Source: an uncultured Ruegeria sp.
GTDB taxonomy: Bacteria; Pseudomonadota; Alphaproteobacteria; Rhodobacterales; Rhodobacteraceae
Direction: 5' to 3'
Length of the DNA stretch: 64,000 nt
Assembly (NCBI RefSeq): GCF_947500045.1
Contig: NZ_CANMQQ010000016.1
Location: forward strand, 1 to 64,000
The position numbers were made by a program, and so were the translations under genes. This document shows positions 17,565 to 25,469 of this stretch, one piece after another (the first letter of the stretch is position 1; each line of letters opens with the position of its first letter). The notes under the pieces are model-generated. The model saw nothing but the letters and a program-made list of their open reading frames with translations. It did not search any database and was not told where the DNA came from.

Positions 17565-18575
17565 TTAGTTCGCGATCAGCTCCGACGGAACATCAAGACC
17601 AATTTCTTCGTAGTACCGAATTGCACCTGGGTGCAGCAGCATGTTGTTGCCCGCAAACGGTACTTTCTCAACGGTCAAAAGCACCGCGATTTCTTCCTTG
17701 TTGGCATCCAGGTTATCCCAGAAGGTCTTTGTCAGCAGATATGCCTCGTCATCAGACATGTCCTTGTTGACGGACACCAGCATCGTGTAGGCGTATGTAT
17801 CAATGTTCTGGTCCCCGTTTTCGACGCCTTCGTAGGCCCCAGCAGGAACACCACCCGTGACGCTGCCATTATCAACCAGCATGGCGGCATAAGTTTCGCT
17901 GTCAGCCACCCCATCCGGCGCGGGCAAGAACCGGTAGTCACCCTGCAGGAACAGTTGTACGAGGCTGGCACTGCCGACGGCGGTCGACGCCAGATAAACG
18001 TCGAACTGTCCGTCCTGGAAGGCGGGTCCGGCGGCACCCCAGCCCATCTTCACGGCGTCATAGCCCGTATCCGGTTCAAGGCCAGTCATCACACGCACCA
18101 GGCTGGTCAGTTGTCGGTTCGCAGCACCACCCGGGGGGCCGACGAAGACACGCTTGCCTGCAATGTCGTCCCAACTTTCGATACCACTATCCGCACGCAC
18201 GATCGGGTGAACCGAGCCGCCGATAAAGGAATAAAGCGAACGCAGATTGCCCGACAATTCCTTCGCTTGATCGGGATTTTCCTTGTACGGGCCGACGCCT
18301 TTCTTCATTGCCCCAAAAGCACCAGGAGGCACAATTCCAACGTCAATCTTACCTGCCGCAAGCTTCAGTGCGGTTCGCGTCAAAGTCTGACCAGTGTTCA
18401 GGCTGATCGACGTGTCGGATCCGGCCAAATCCCGCGCAGTTACCTGCAGGACCACCGAAGTCAGGCCTGCGGGCGACGCAGATTCAGCCTTCAGTTCGCG
18501 GGCCTCTCCCAGTGTGGCGCTGCCGATCAGCACCGATGCTGCGAGTATCGCGGATTTTGTAAAGTTCAGATTCAT
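17565..18575 (-). CDS. TAXI-family TRAP transporter periplasmic substrate-binding protein
   Basis: The 336-residue protein begins with a cleavable signal peptide (residues 1-24, MNLNFTKSAILAASVLIGSA) followed by a TAXI-family binding fold. The segments TLTRTALKLAAGKIDVGIV, FIGGSVHPIVRADSGI, DDIAGKRVFVGPPGGAANRQ and the Trp/Gly-rich MGWGAAGPAFQDGQFDVY are typical. It should capture an organic acid or related ligand in the periplasm for the fused permease encoded next. It follows the sulfatase gene in the same direction after 88 bases, which suggests that the ligand or its product is connected with sulfate-ester use. Confidence 0.92.
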   Translation of the reverse strand: MNLNFTKSAILAASVLIGSATLGEARELKAESASPAGLTSVVLQVTARDLAGSDTSISLNTGQTLTRTALKLAAGKIDVGIVPPGAFGAMKKGVGPYKENPDQAKELSGNLRSLYSFIGGSVHPIVRADSGIESWDDIAGKRVFVGPPGGAANRQLTSLVRVMTGLEPDTGYDAVKMGWGAAGPAFQDGQFDVYLASTAVGSASLVQLFLQGDYRFLPAPDGVADSETYAAMLVDNGSVTGGVPAGAYEGVENGDQNIDTYAYTMLVSVNKDMSDDEAYLLTKTFWDNLDANKEEIAVLLTVEKVPFAGNNMLLHPGAIRYYEEIGLDVPSELIAN

Positions 18576-18663
18576 CGTTATCTCCCTTTGCTTTTTTGAG
18601 TTCAGAATGGCAGAAGCCCTGCTTCGGCCAAATCAATTCCGCCTTTCATTTCATCAGGTGAAG

Positions 18664-20220
18664 TCAGGCCAGAAACGCCGTTGCCGGTGACCGGTCCATT
18701 TGCCCAATCAAAGCATGCGTGAGCTTCAGCATCAGGTCTGACTGGGTGTCGCTGTGCTCCGGATCATTCCATAGATTGCAGGTTTCCTTAGGGTCGGCCT
18801 TCAGGTCATAAAGCTCACCCCAATCCTCGTTCAGGTAGACCGTCAGCCGGTGGTCCGGCGTAATCAGAGATCTAACCGTGGGCGGCGTGCTGAACCCAAG
18901 CCGCGGAAACACATCGTTGAACTCGCAGAATAAATGCTTGTGCGGACCGGCATTCCCTTGAATGGCATCCAACAGTGATTGTCCCTGAATTCCATTAAAC
19001 GGCGTCAGCCCCGCTCGTTCGAGTATCGTGGCGCTAATATCGGTGGTCGAGCCCATTTCACCCGAGACACGCGATGTCGGGCTTTCCGGGTCCGACCAAA
19101 TGAATGGCACATTCGTTACCGACCGGAATGGCGGGGATCCTTTGAGCAGCATGTTGAAATCGCCCATGTAATCGCCGTGATCTGCGGTGAACAGAACCAC
19201 CGTGTCCTGTTCCAAACCCAGCGCCTGCATCCTGTCGATGACGGCCCCGATCGCATCGTCCACCATGGTAATCATACCCGCCGTCAAAGCCATCGCTTCT
19301 TGCAAGTGCCGGTTTTCGACCATGAAGGCGGATTGCGGCGTTGGCGGCGGTTTGCCCGCCTCAAATTCGCCCTTCAGATATTTCAGTGGTGGTGTCGGGT
19401 TTTGATGGGCTTCATAGGGCAGCGATACCTCAAAATCTTCAGGATCGTACATGTCCCAGTATTTCCCCGGCGGATTAAACGGGTGATGCGGGTCGGGGAA
19501 CGAGACGAACAGGAAAAACGGGTCATCAGACACTGTGGCTTCATCCAGATAAGCCATCGCCTGGTCACGGATGAACGACGTCGGATAAAGCTCTTCAGGC
19601 ATCGGCGTGCGAAAGGCTTGTGGACAGGAATAGTTGTGCGGCAACTCGTTTGTCGGGTCTAGAAGATCCTGCCAATTCTCTGCCGTCTCTTTCAGCCAGC
19701 GGACATAGTGCCCTCCGCTGTTTGGTCCGTGGCGGCTGGCGGCGATCACCTTTTGATACCCGTAATATGGGGTTTCGATGAGGCCGCCCCGTGCCTCGAA
19801 GGCCTCGCCCGACTCGGCGGTGTAATCCGCCCCATCCGGTTTCCAAGCCTCCTTGATCGGTTGCCCGTCAACCTCAGCTTCCGGCAGGCGAATACCCGTC
19901 ATCGGCTGCAAATGACTTTTGCCGATGGACGCCGTGCGATAACCCGCCGCTGCCAGAACATCGACGAATGTATTGGCGGATCGGGGCAGAATGGCACCGT
20001 TATTGCGTAAGCCGTGAACCGATGGAAAACGCCCGGTCAGCAGCGATGCCCGGTTTGGCATGCAAATCTGGGTCGCGACGTGAAAATCGGTAAATCGCGT
20101 CCCCTTTGACGCGATTGCGTCAATATGGGGCGTTTTGACCACCGGGTGCCCCGCACAACCCAGCCAGTCACCGCGATGCTGGTCGGTGATGAATAAGACA
20201 AAGTTGGGTTGTTTTGGCAT
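18664..20220 (-). CDS. Sulfatase (formylglycine-dependent, type I)
   Basis: The 518-residue alkaline-phosphatase-superfamily hydrolase has the formylglycine motif Cys53-Met-Pro-Asn-Arg followed by ASLLTG, the N-terminal metal site FITDQHRGDWLGC and a later TADHGDYMGD metal-binding segment. It cleaves sulfate esters (or related phosphate/phosphonate esters). No clear export signal is visible, so it is probably cytosolic and would act after uptake by the adjacent TAXI-TRAP transporter. The ATG at 20220 is chosen because GGGGGG lies a few bases before it and the family's start motif follows. The in-frame extension to 20310 would overlap the aminotransferase relic. The substrate is not predictable; choline or aryl sulfates are possibilities. 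Confidence 0.9.
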   Translation of the reverse strand: MPKQPNFVLFITDQHRGDWLGCAGHPVVKTPHIDAIASKGTRFTDFHVATQICMPNRASLLTGRFPSVHGLRNNGAILPRSANTFVDVLAAAGYRTASIGKSHLQPMTGIRLPEAEVDGQPIKEAWKPDGADYTAESGEAFEARGGLIETPYYGYQKVIAASRHGPNSGGHYVRWLKETAENWQDLLDPTNELPHNYSCPQAFRTPMPEELYPTSFIRDQAMAYLDEATVSDDPFFLFVSFPDPHHPFNPPGKYWDMYDPEDFEVSLPYEAHQNPTPPLKYLKGEFEAGKPPPTPQSAFMVENRHLQEAMALTAGMITMVDDAIGAVIDRMQALGLEQDTVVLFTADHGDYMGDFNMLLKGSPPFRSVTNVPFIWSDPESPTSRVSGEMGSTTDISATILERAGLTPFNGIQGQSLLDAIQGNAGPHKHLFCEFNDVFPRLGFSTPPTVRSLITPDHRLTVYLNEDWGELYDLKADPKETCNLWNDPEHSDTQSDLMLKLTHALIGQMDRSPATAFLA

Positions 20221-20233
20221 CTTACCCCCCAGT

Positions 20234-20452
20234 TTAGGCCTTGCTTTCAGATTCAGCGAGAAGACGTTTCTCAGCCTCCTGAACAGCAGCCATGACCGAG
20301 GTATGGCCAAAGGCGTCGCGATAGAGACCGACCCTCAGATCAATTTTGTTCACACTGGAATCGGCTCGGAAACCTTGAGATAACTGCAAGATACCATCGG
20401 GTTCAGGTGCCGGAAGCGATTGGAACACTGTGATCTCACCAATATATGACAA
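20234..20452 (-). pseudogene. N-terminal fragment of an aromatic/aspartate aminotransferase
   Basis: A reverse-strand frame of 72 codons encodes the beginning of a class I aminotransferase of the TyrB/AspC group. It reads FQSLPAPEPDGILQLSQGFR, then KIDLRVGLYRD, GHTSVM and AAVQEAEKRLLAESESKA, and ends at a stop 14 bases before the sulfatase start. Intact enzymes have about 395 residues, and neither the PLP lysine nor any later part is present. It therefore looks like a 5' remnant left by a deletion that brought the sulfatase next to it. A normal ATG is lacking; the frame is open from a TTG, and a GTG before FQSL could have been the old start. Confidence 0.8.
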
Positions 20453-20533
20453 GTCATTTAATTATCGCTACCACTCGATTGTCCTTTGGTCAAGAATGGG
20501 GTCATCGGCTGGGGCAGATCGCAAGGTAACGGG

Positions 20534-21043
20534 ATGACAAAGACAAAACCCAAAGAGAGTGAATTCTCAGCGGACGATGTGTTGAACCTTGAGGAAATAC
20601 CACGCAGCGCAAGCCTTCTGTCGATTGCGACGCAACGTGCGGCCCGGAAGCTCAAATCCGATTTGCACAAACTGCTGATGGCGCATGGCGATCTGGGCCT
20701 TGCCGATTTTCGCCTTCTGCGCCATCTCAGCAAAGCTGATGTAGCAACACAAAAGGAACTGGCGTTAGGAGCTGCAATGGAGCAGGCGCAGGTCAGTCGC
20801 TCACTTGCGTCGCTGGAAAAACGCCAGATGGTGCAATCCTGCGTTTATCCGAACGACCGGCGTGTTCGTCTGTTTTCCTTGCTCCCCAAGGGGCGCGCGG
20901 CCTTCGAATCTGTCCGGCCCAAAGTCGCCGAACACAATGCCAGCCTGTCGTCTCATCTAACAGAAGAAGAAGAAAAACAGACTCTCAGAGTGCTTGGTGA
21001 AATTGTGCGACGCTCTGCTCAGTCTATCAACACGAATACCTAA
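20534..21043 (+). CDS. MarR-family transcriptional regulator
   Basis: The 169-residue protein has a MarR winged-helix core (about 45-140): ATQKELALGAAMEQAQVSRS for the recognition helix and YPNDRRVRLFSLLPKG for the wing. A longer polar N-terminus precedes it. The ATG at 20534 is preferred over an earlier GTG-type extension because AAGG precedes it. It is divergent from the sulfatase/TRAP operon and 75 bases upstream of the aminotransferase, so it may control either side. The ligand is unknown. Confidence 0.88.
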   Translation: MTKTKPKESEFSADDVLNLEEIPRSASLLSIATQRAARKLKSDLHKLLMAHGDLGLADFRLLRHLSKADVATQKELALGAAMEQAQVSRSLASLEKRQMVQSCVYPNDRRVRLFSLLPKGRAAFESVRPKVAEHNASLSSHLTEEEEKQTLRVLGEIVRRSAQSINTNT

Positions 21044-21117
21044 TTGTATGATGCAACAAGGTGAATCAACGCCAGTCTATGGCAAGACATGCCGTACTGG
21101 GCGCAAGGAGAACAGAA

Positions 21118-22488
21118 GTGCTGCGTAACGACCAACTTGATCAATGGGATCGTGAGAACTTCTTTCATCCCTCCACGCATCTTGCCAACCACGCCCGTGG
21201 AGACAGCCCGAACCGGATAATCAAAGGGGCACAGGGCGTTTTCATCGAAGACCGGGATGGACGGAAACTGTTGGATGCATTTGCCGGGCTCTATTGTGTG
21301 AACGTGGGGTATGGTCGAACTGAAATCGCCGAGGCGATAGCGAAACAGGCGCACGAGCTGGCCTATTATCATGCCTATGTCGGTCACGGGACCGAAACAT
21401 CGATCACTCTGGCAAAAATGGTCTTGGACCGCGCACCGGCCAACATGTCAAAGGTCTATTTTGGACTTGGGGGGTCAGATGCGAATGAAACCAACATCAA
21501 GCTGGTCTGGTACTACAACAACATCCGAGACCTGCCGCAGAAGAAAAAAATCATCTCGCGCTGGCGCGGTTACCACGGTTCGGGCCTGATCACCGGATCG
21601 CTGACAGGGCTGGAACTGTTCCACAAGAAATTTGACCTTCCGCTTGCTCAGGTCATCCACACCGAAGCCCCATACTATTTCCGTCGCAACGAAATGGATA
21701 TGTCCGAGGCAGACTTCACAGCCCATTGCGCGACCAAGCTGGAAGCGCTGATCCTGCGGGAAGGGCCCGACACGATCGGAGCCTTCATCGGCGAACCGGT
21801 CTTGGGCACCGGTGGCATTGTTCCCCCGCCAGAAGGATATTGGACCGCGATCCAGGCGGTTCTGCGTAAATACGACATCCTTTTGATCGCGGATGAGGTC
21901 GTAACCGGCTTTGGGCGCACAGGCTCAATGATGGGGTCCACGGCATATGGAATAGAGCCGGACATAATCACAATCGCCAAAGGCCTCACATCTGCCTATG
22001 CCCCTTTGTCGGGCTCCATCGTCTCGGACAAGGTTTGGAAGGTTCTGGAGGAAGGCAACGATGAATTCGGGCCCATCGGACATGGCTGGACCTATTCCGC
22101 GCACCCCATCGGAGCCGCCGCCGGGGTGGCAAACCTAAAGCTGATTGATGAGCTTGATCTGATCGCCAATACCACGCACACAGGAGATTACTTTCGCGCA
22201 CAGCTTATCGAAAAGCTGGGAGATCATAAAAACGTGGGCGAGATTCGAGGGATTGGTATGCTGGCGGCGATTGAGTTTGTCCAAGACAAATCAAACCGTA
22301 CATTCTTTGACCCATCAGCGACCGTCGGCGCCAAGGTTTCTGCCAGCCTGGCCACCAAAGGTGTCATTGGTCGCGCGATGCCGCAGGGTGATATTCTGGG
22401 CTTTGCACCCCCATTCTGCCTGAGCCCGGAAGAAGCCGATATCGTTGTTGATGCCACCGTAAGCGCAGTGCACGAGGTGCTCGACTAG
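21118..22488 (+). CDS. Class III (omega) aminotransferase, PLP-dependent
   Basis: The 456-residue enzyme is of the beta-alanine/taurine/GABA:pyruvate aminotransferase type. It shows the diagnostic GLGGSDANETNIK cofactor segment, SRWRGYHGSGLITGSLTG, LLIADEVVTGFGRTG (Asp binding the pyridine nitrogen) and the PLP lysine in IITIAKGLTSAYAPLSG. The start is taken as GTG at 21118 because AAGGAG lies at 21105-21110; two in-frame starts further upstream have no such site. It lies between a MarR regulator and an amidohydrolase on the same strand. The set could release an amine from an N-acyl compound and then transaminate it. The amino donor is unknown. Confidence 0.9.
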   Translation: MLRNDQLDQWDRENFFHPSTHLANHARGDSPNRIIKGAQGVFIEDRDGRKLLDAFAGLYCVNVGYGRTEIAEAIAKQAHELAYYHAYVGHGTETSITLAKMVLDRAPANMSKVYFGLGGSDANETNIKLVWYYNNIRDLPQKKKIISRWRGYHGSGLITGSLTGLELFHKKFDLPLAQVIHTEAPYYFRRNEMDMSEADFTAHCATKLEALILREGPDTIGAFIGEPVLGTGGIVPPPEGYWTAIQAVLRKYDILLIADEVVTGFGRTGSMMGSTAYGIEPDIITIAKGLTSAYAPLSGSIVSDKVWKVLEEGNDEFGPIGHGWTYSAHPIGAAAGVANLKLIDELDLIANTTHTGDYFRAQLIEKLGDHKNVGEIRGIGMLAAIEFVQDKSNRTFFDPSATVGAKVSASLATKGVIGRAMPQGDILGFAPPFCLSPEEADIVVDATVSAVHEVLD

Positions 22489-22545
22489 CGAGGCATTCCA
22501 AAGCAGGCCTTTGGGCCAGAGCCGAAACCCCCTTGTTTCCAACGA

Positions 22546-23706
22546 ATGAGATCACTGGTGCAACTGACCCAAACAGAACTCGCCCGGTTGTGCGAAATCC
22601 GTCACTGGTTGCACGCGCATCCGGAATTGTCGCGACACGAGTATGAAACGGCCCGCTACGTCAAATCCGTTTTGCAAGCCGAAGCTGCGCCAGACCGGTT
22701 TGTCGATCTTGAAGGGGCCGGATTCGCCGCCATCTATGAAAGCGGTGCGCCAGGAAAGACTGTTTTGCTTCGCTGCGAACTAGACGCCTTGCCCATTCAC
22801 GAGCGCAATTCCGATTTGTCTCATATATCGACCAACCCGGGTGTTGGGCACAAATGCGGACATGATGGCCATATGGCAATCATGATTGGCGTTGGTTTTG
22901 CCTTGGCAAAGAAACGCTCGCAAACGGGGCGCGTTGTTTTACTGTTTCAACCGGACGAAGAAACAGGAACAGGTGCGATTGGGTGCCTTTCCCATCCGAA
23001 CTTCACGCAAATCACCCCAGACTATGCCTTTGCACTGCATAACCTGCCGGGATTCCCCCGGGGTCAGATTCTGTGCAAACCCGGCAGCTTTGCGTCAGCG
23101 GTTCATTTCGAGGCTATTCGTTTCACGGGTCGGGCCGCCCATAGTTCGCAGCCACATACCGGTGCCAGCCCTGCAAAGGCCATCGCAGAACTCATTTTTG
23201 CGGCAGACCAGCTTGCCTTGGATGTTGCACCTGATGAGGGATACGCACTTGTGGTGCCTATCCACGCGCAAATGGGCGTCGCCTCCTCAGGGGTGGCTCC
23301 CTCCTACGGTGAGCTTGGTTTTACCCTACGCTCCGATGACGACCGGATCATCGCGCAGATGTTAAAGACCATCCATACCCGTGCTGCAGATCTGGCAGCG
23401 CAATACGGTCTTGAGTACGAATTTGAAACGCTTGAAAAGTTTACTGCAACGAAAAATCAGGCAGTCGCGGTTGAGATCATTCAGCAAACGGCAAACGACT
23501 TGATGACATCCTTCGTACACACCACCGAGGCGTTTCGTTGGGGGGAAGATTTCGGCGCTGTAACTGGTATGTGCGAAGGTGCGATGTTCGGATTGGGCGC
23601 TGGCGAAACAACCCCCCCGTTGCACGATCAGCACTACGATTTTCCAAACGTACTTATCGAAGATGGCGTTCGGATGTTCCTGGGAATTGTAGGGAGAGTG
23701 GTTTAA
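22546..23706 (+). CDS. M20D-family amidohydrolase (hippurate / N-acyl-amino-acid hydrolase type)
   Basis: The 386-residue cytosolic metallohydrolase carries the M20D signatures: RHWLHAHPELSRHEYET near the N-terminus, GHKCGHDGHMAIMIG (metal ligands, about 106-120), FQPDEETGTGA with the catalytic glutamate, and LHDQHYDFPN near the C-terminus. The family hydrolyses amide bonds of N-acyl amino acids such as hippurate or indole-acetyl conjugates. It follows the aminotransferase after 57 bases on the same strand and is probably co-transcribed with it. The ATG has no obvious Shine-Dalgarno; GTG at 22558 is an alternative. The substrate is inferred only at family level. Confidence 0.9.
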   Translation: MRSLVQLTQTELARLCEIRHWLHAHPELSRHEYETARYVKSVLQAEAAPDRFVDLEGAGFAAIYESGAPGKTVLLRCELDALPIHERNSDLSHISTNPGVGHKCGHDGHMAIMIGVGFALAKKRSQTGRVVLLFQPDEETGTGAIGCLSHPNFTQITPDYAFALHNLPGFPRGQILCKPGSFASAVHFEAIRFTGRAAHSSQPHTGASPAKAIAELIFAADQLALDVAPDEGYALVVPIHAQMGVASSGVAPSYGELGFTLRSDDDRIIAQMLKTIHTRAADLAAQYGLEYEFETLEKFTATKNQAVAVEIIQQTANDLMTSFVHTTEAFRWGEDFGAVTGMCEGAMFGLGAGETTPPLHDQHYDFPNVLIEDGVRMFLGIVGRVV

Positions 23707-23916
23707 CTTGAGGGTCCAGCCTGGCATTTGTATTTCTCAGTCGACCTGCCAATGCCGACTGGCTGTACGGCACTTCTTATTCGTTGGGAATGAGGCTTGG
23801 GTTAGATACGTCGAGCTATCTGCAAGCGGATAGCTTGAATATATCAACCAAGGCCGATTTGTGCCAAAGGGTCTGTGTGGTGAGGCGAGCATTGCGTTTC
23901 GTTGCCGGCGCTAACG

Positions 23917-23944
23917 GATCGCCCCGAGGATTTTTAGGGCGATC
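23917..23944. repeat. 8-bp inverted repeat in the gap between convergent genes
   Basis: GATCGCCC (23917-23924) and GGGCGATC (23937-23944) form a perfect stem with a 12-base loop, between the amidohydrolase and the convergent RidA operon. A second dyad, CTGATTT-G-AAATCAG (23984-23998), covers the RidA stop codon. Either could end transcription from one side, although neither has a clear T-tract. The rest of 23707-23994 shows no gene. Confidence 0.4.
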
Positions 23945-23994
23945 ACATGATTTGCTGATTTTTCAGATCACATTGACATTTCTCTGATTTGAAA

Positions 23995-24339
23995 TCAGTC
24001 GCAAGCCGCCGTGACGATCATCTCTACCTTCAGTGCATCGCGCGCCAGTTTTGCTTCGCCACAAGCACGGGCCGGAGCGTGCCCTTCCGGGACCCAGGCA
24101 TCCCAGACGGCGTTCATCTCGGCGAAATCCGCCATGTCTGCCAACCAGATCACACATTGCAATATGCGGGTATTGTCGCTGCCCGCCTTTGCCAACAGAT
24201 CCTCGACCTTGGCCAGAATTTCACGGGTCTGATCCGCGACTGTGGCGGCATCCGAAGTCTGGCCGCACAGATAGGCAATGCCATTGTGCTTGACGATCTT
24301 GCTCATGCGTTGGCCGGTTTCGATACGGGTGATTGTCAT
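23995..24339 (-). CDS. RidA-family imine/enamine deaminase of the oxidase operon
   Basis: The 114-residue RidA protein begins MTITRIETGQRMSKIVKHNG, as many family members do. It keeps the active-site arginine (HAPARACGEAKLA) and glutamate (VEMIVTAA). RidA enzymes hydrolyse imines and enamines to keto acids and ammonia. It is the last gene of an operon encoding a flavin-dependent amine-type dehydrogenase, whose product would be an imine, so direct chemical cooperation is plausible. An earlier ATG at 24354 overlaps the previous stop as TAATG, but GGAG sits between the two and favours 24339. Confidence 0.92.
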   Translation of the reverse strand: MTITRIETGQRMSKIVKHNGIAYLCGQTSDAATVADQTREILAKVEDLLAKAGSDNTRILQCVIWLADMADFAEMNAVWDAWVPEGHAPARACGEAKLARDALKVEMIVTAACD

Positions 24340-24353
24340 GTCGGATATCTCCA

Positions 24354-25469
24354 TTACAGGACCTTGCGGTCAAATCGGTCGATGCGGAAAGGCGATAGAT
24401 TGAAACGGCTTTGGCCACCAGTCACTAAATCCGCTAGAACCTGCCCAACGATGGGGCCCATCTGGAAGCCATGCGCAGAAAAGCCGAATGCATGAAAAGC
24501 GCGTGGGGCATTTACGGCAGGGCAGATCACAGGCAGGTTGTCGGGCATATAGGCCTCAAGTCCCGCCCACATCCGGTTGATGCTGGCTTTGCGCATGTTT
24601 GGGAAGAACTCGGCCGTTGTACGGCAGGCAGCGGCAAGCTTGGCATAGTCCAACCGCGTGCGATTGTTGGCCCGATCAGCAAAACCCTTGGCCCCCCCGC
24701 CGATTAGTACGGTGCCATTCTCGAACTGCTTGAAGCTGAGCTGACGGCTGACTGCACCTACAACCGGTTTGGCGAAATGCGGCATCCGGGCAGTGATCAT
24801 CAGCATCGGCGCAGCATGGCTAAGAGGGACATTGTCCCCAATCATCAGCGCAATCCGGTCGGCCCAGGCCCCGGCGCAATTGATGACCGCTTCGGCCTCG
24901 TAAGCGTTCCGAGAGCCTTGCGCCAGCCAAGTATTTCCGACCCGCCTGAGGCTCAGTACCTCCTCGCCTTCAATCACCTTCGCACCCAGATTTTCTGCCG
25001 CCAGACGAAAGGCGGACGTGGCTTTATACGGAATGGCATAGCCGTCCAGCTCAGAAATCACGCCACCCACGCAATCGAAATTCACGTGCGGCAGCCGGTC
25101 TCGTAGTTCGGCCTGATCAATCATCCGCTCATACGCGTATCCGGCCTCATGCATCTTGGCTTCGCGGGCGCGCAATGTGTCCAGATCGCCTTCATCTGCG
25201 GCAATGTTTATCAGGCTCTGGCGGCGAAAGCCGGTGTCGTGACCCAGCTCTTCATCAAGGGTTTGCCACATCTCCATCGATGCTTTCGACAACGGAACCT
25301 CGGCCATATCCCGGCCTAACAGACGCACGCCGCCCGCATTCACGCCCGATGCATGCCGCCCGGCGTAGTCCTTTTCGACTACGATCACCGATACGCCCTT
25401 GCGTGCCAGATGATAGGCGGTGGCGCATCCCTGAATACCACCACCGATGATCAGAGCGTCCGCCTTCAT
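24354..25469 (-). CDS. FAD-dependent amine oxidoreductase, catalytic subunit (HcnC / opine oxidase subunit B-like)
   Basis: The 371-residue DAO-fold flavoprotein has the N-terminal ADP-binding motif ALIIGGGIQGCATAYHLARKG and the C-terminal segment FHAFGFSAHGFQMGPIVGQ that closes over FAD. It belongs with glycine/sarcosine oxidase-like subunits. Next to HcnB- and HcnA-like genes it forms the catalytic subunit of a three-part membrane-associated dehydrogenase such as HCN synthase, octopine/nopaline oxidase or D-hydroxyproline dehydrogenase. It overlaps the HcnB-like gene by ATGA. Since TRAP transporter genes precede it and RidA follows, oxidation of an imported secondary amine, opine or D-amino acid is the likely role. 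Confidence 0.87.
   Translation of the reverse strand: MKADALIIGGGIQGCATAYHLARKGVSVIVVEKDYAGRHASGVNAGGVRLLGRDMAEVPLSKASMEMWQTLDEELGHDTGFRRQSLINIAADEGDLDTLRAREAKMHEAGYAYERMIDQAELRDRLPHVNFDCVGGVISELDGYAIPYKATSAFRLAAENLGAKVIEGEEVLSLRRVGNTWLAQGSRNAYEAEAVINCAGAWADRIALMIGDNVPLSHAAPMLMITARMPHFAKPVVGAVSRQLSFKQFENGTVLIGGGAKGFADRANNRTRLDYAKLAAACRTTAEFFPNMRKASINRMWAGLEAYMPDNLPVICPAVNAPRAFHAFGFSAHGFQMGPIVGQVLADLVTGGQSRFNLSPFRIDRFDRKVL

Noticed and set aside
23707-23994. Possible insertion-sequence remnant between the amidohydrolase and the RidA operon
   Set aside because: The inverted repeats present are short, no transposase-like frame is convincing, and no target-site duplication was found.
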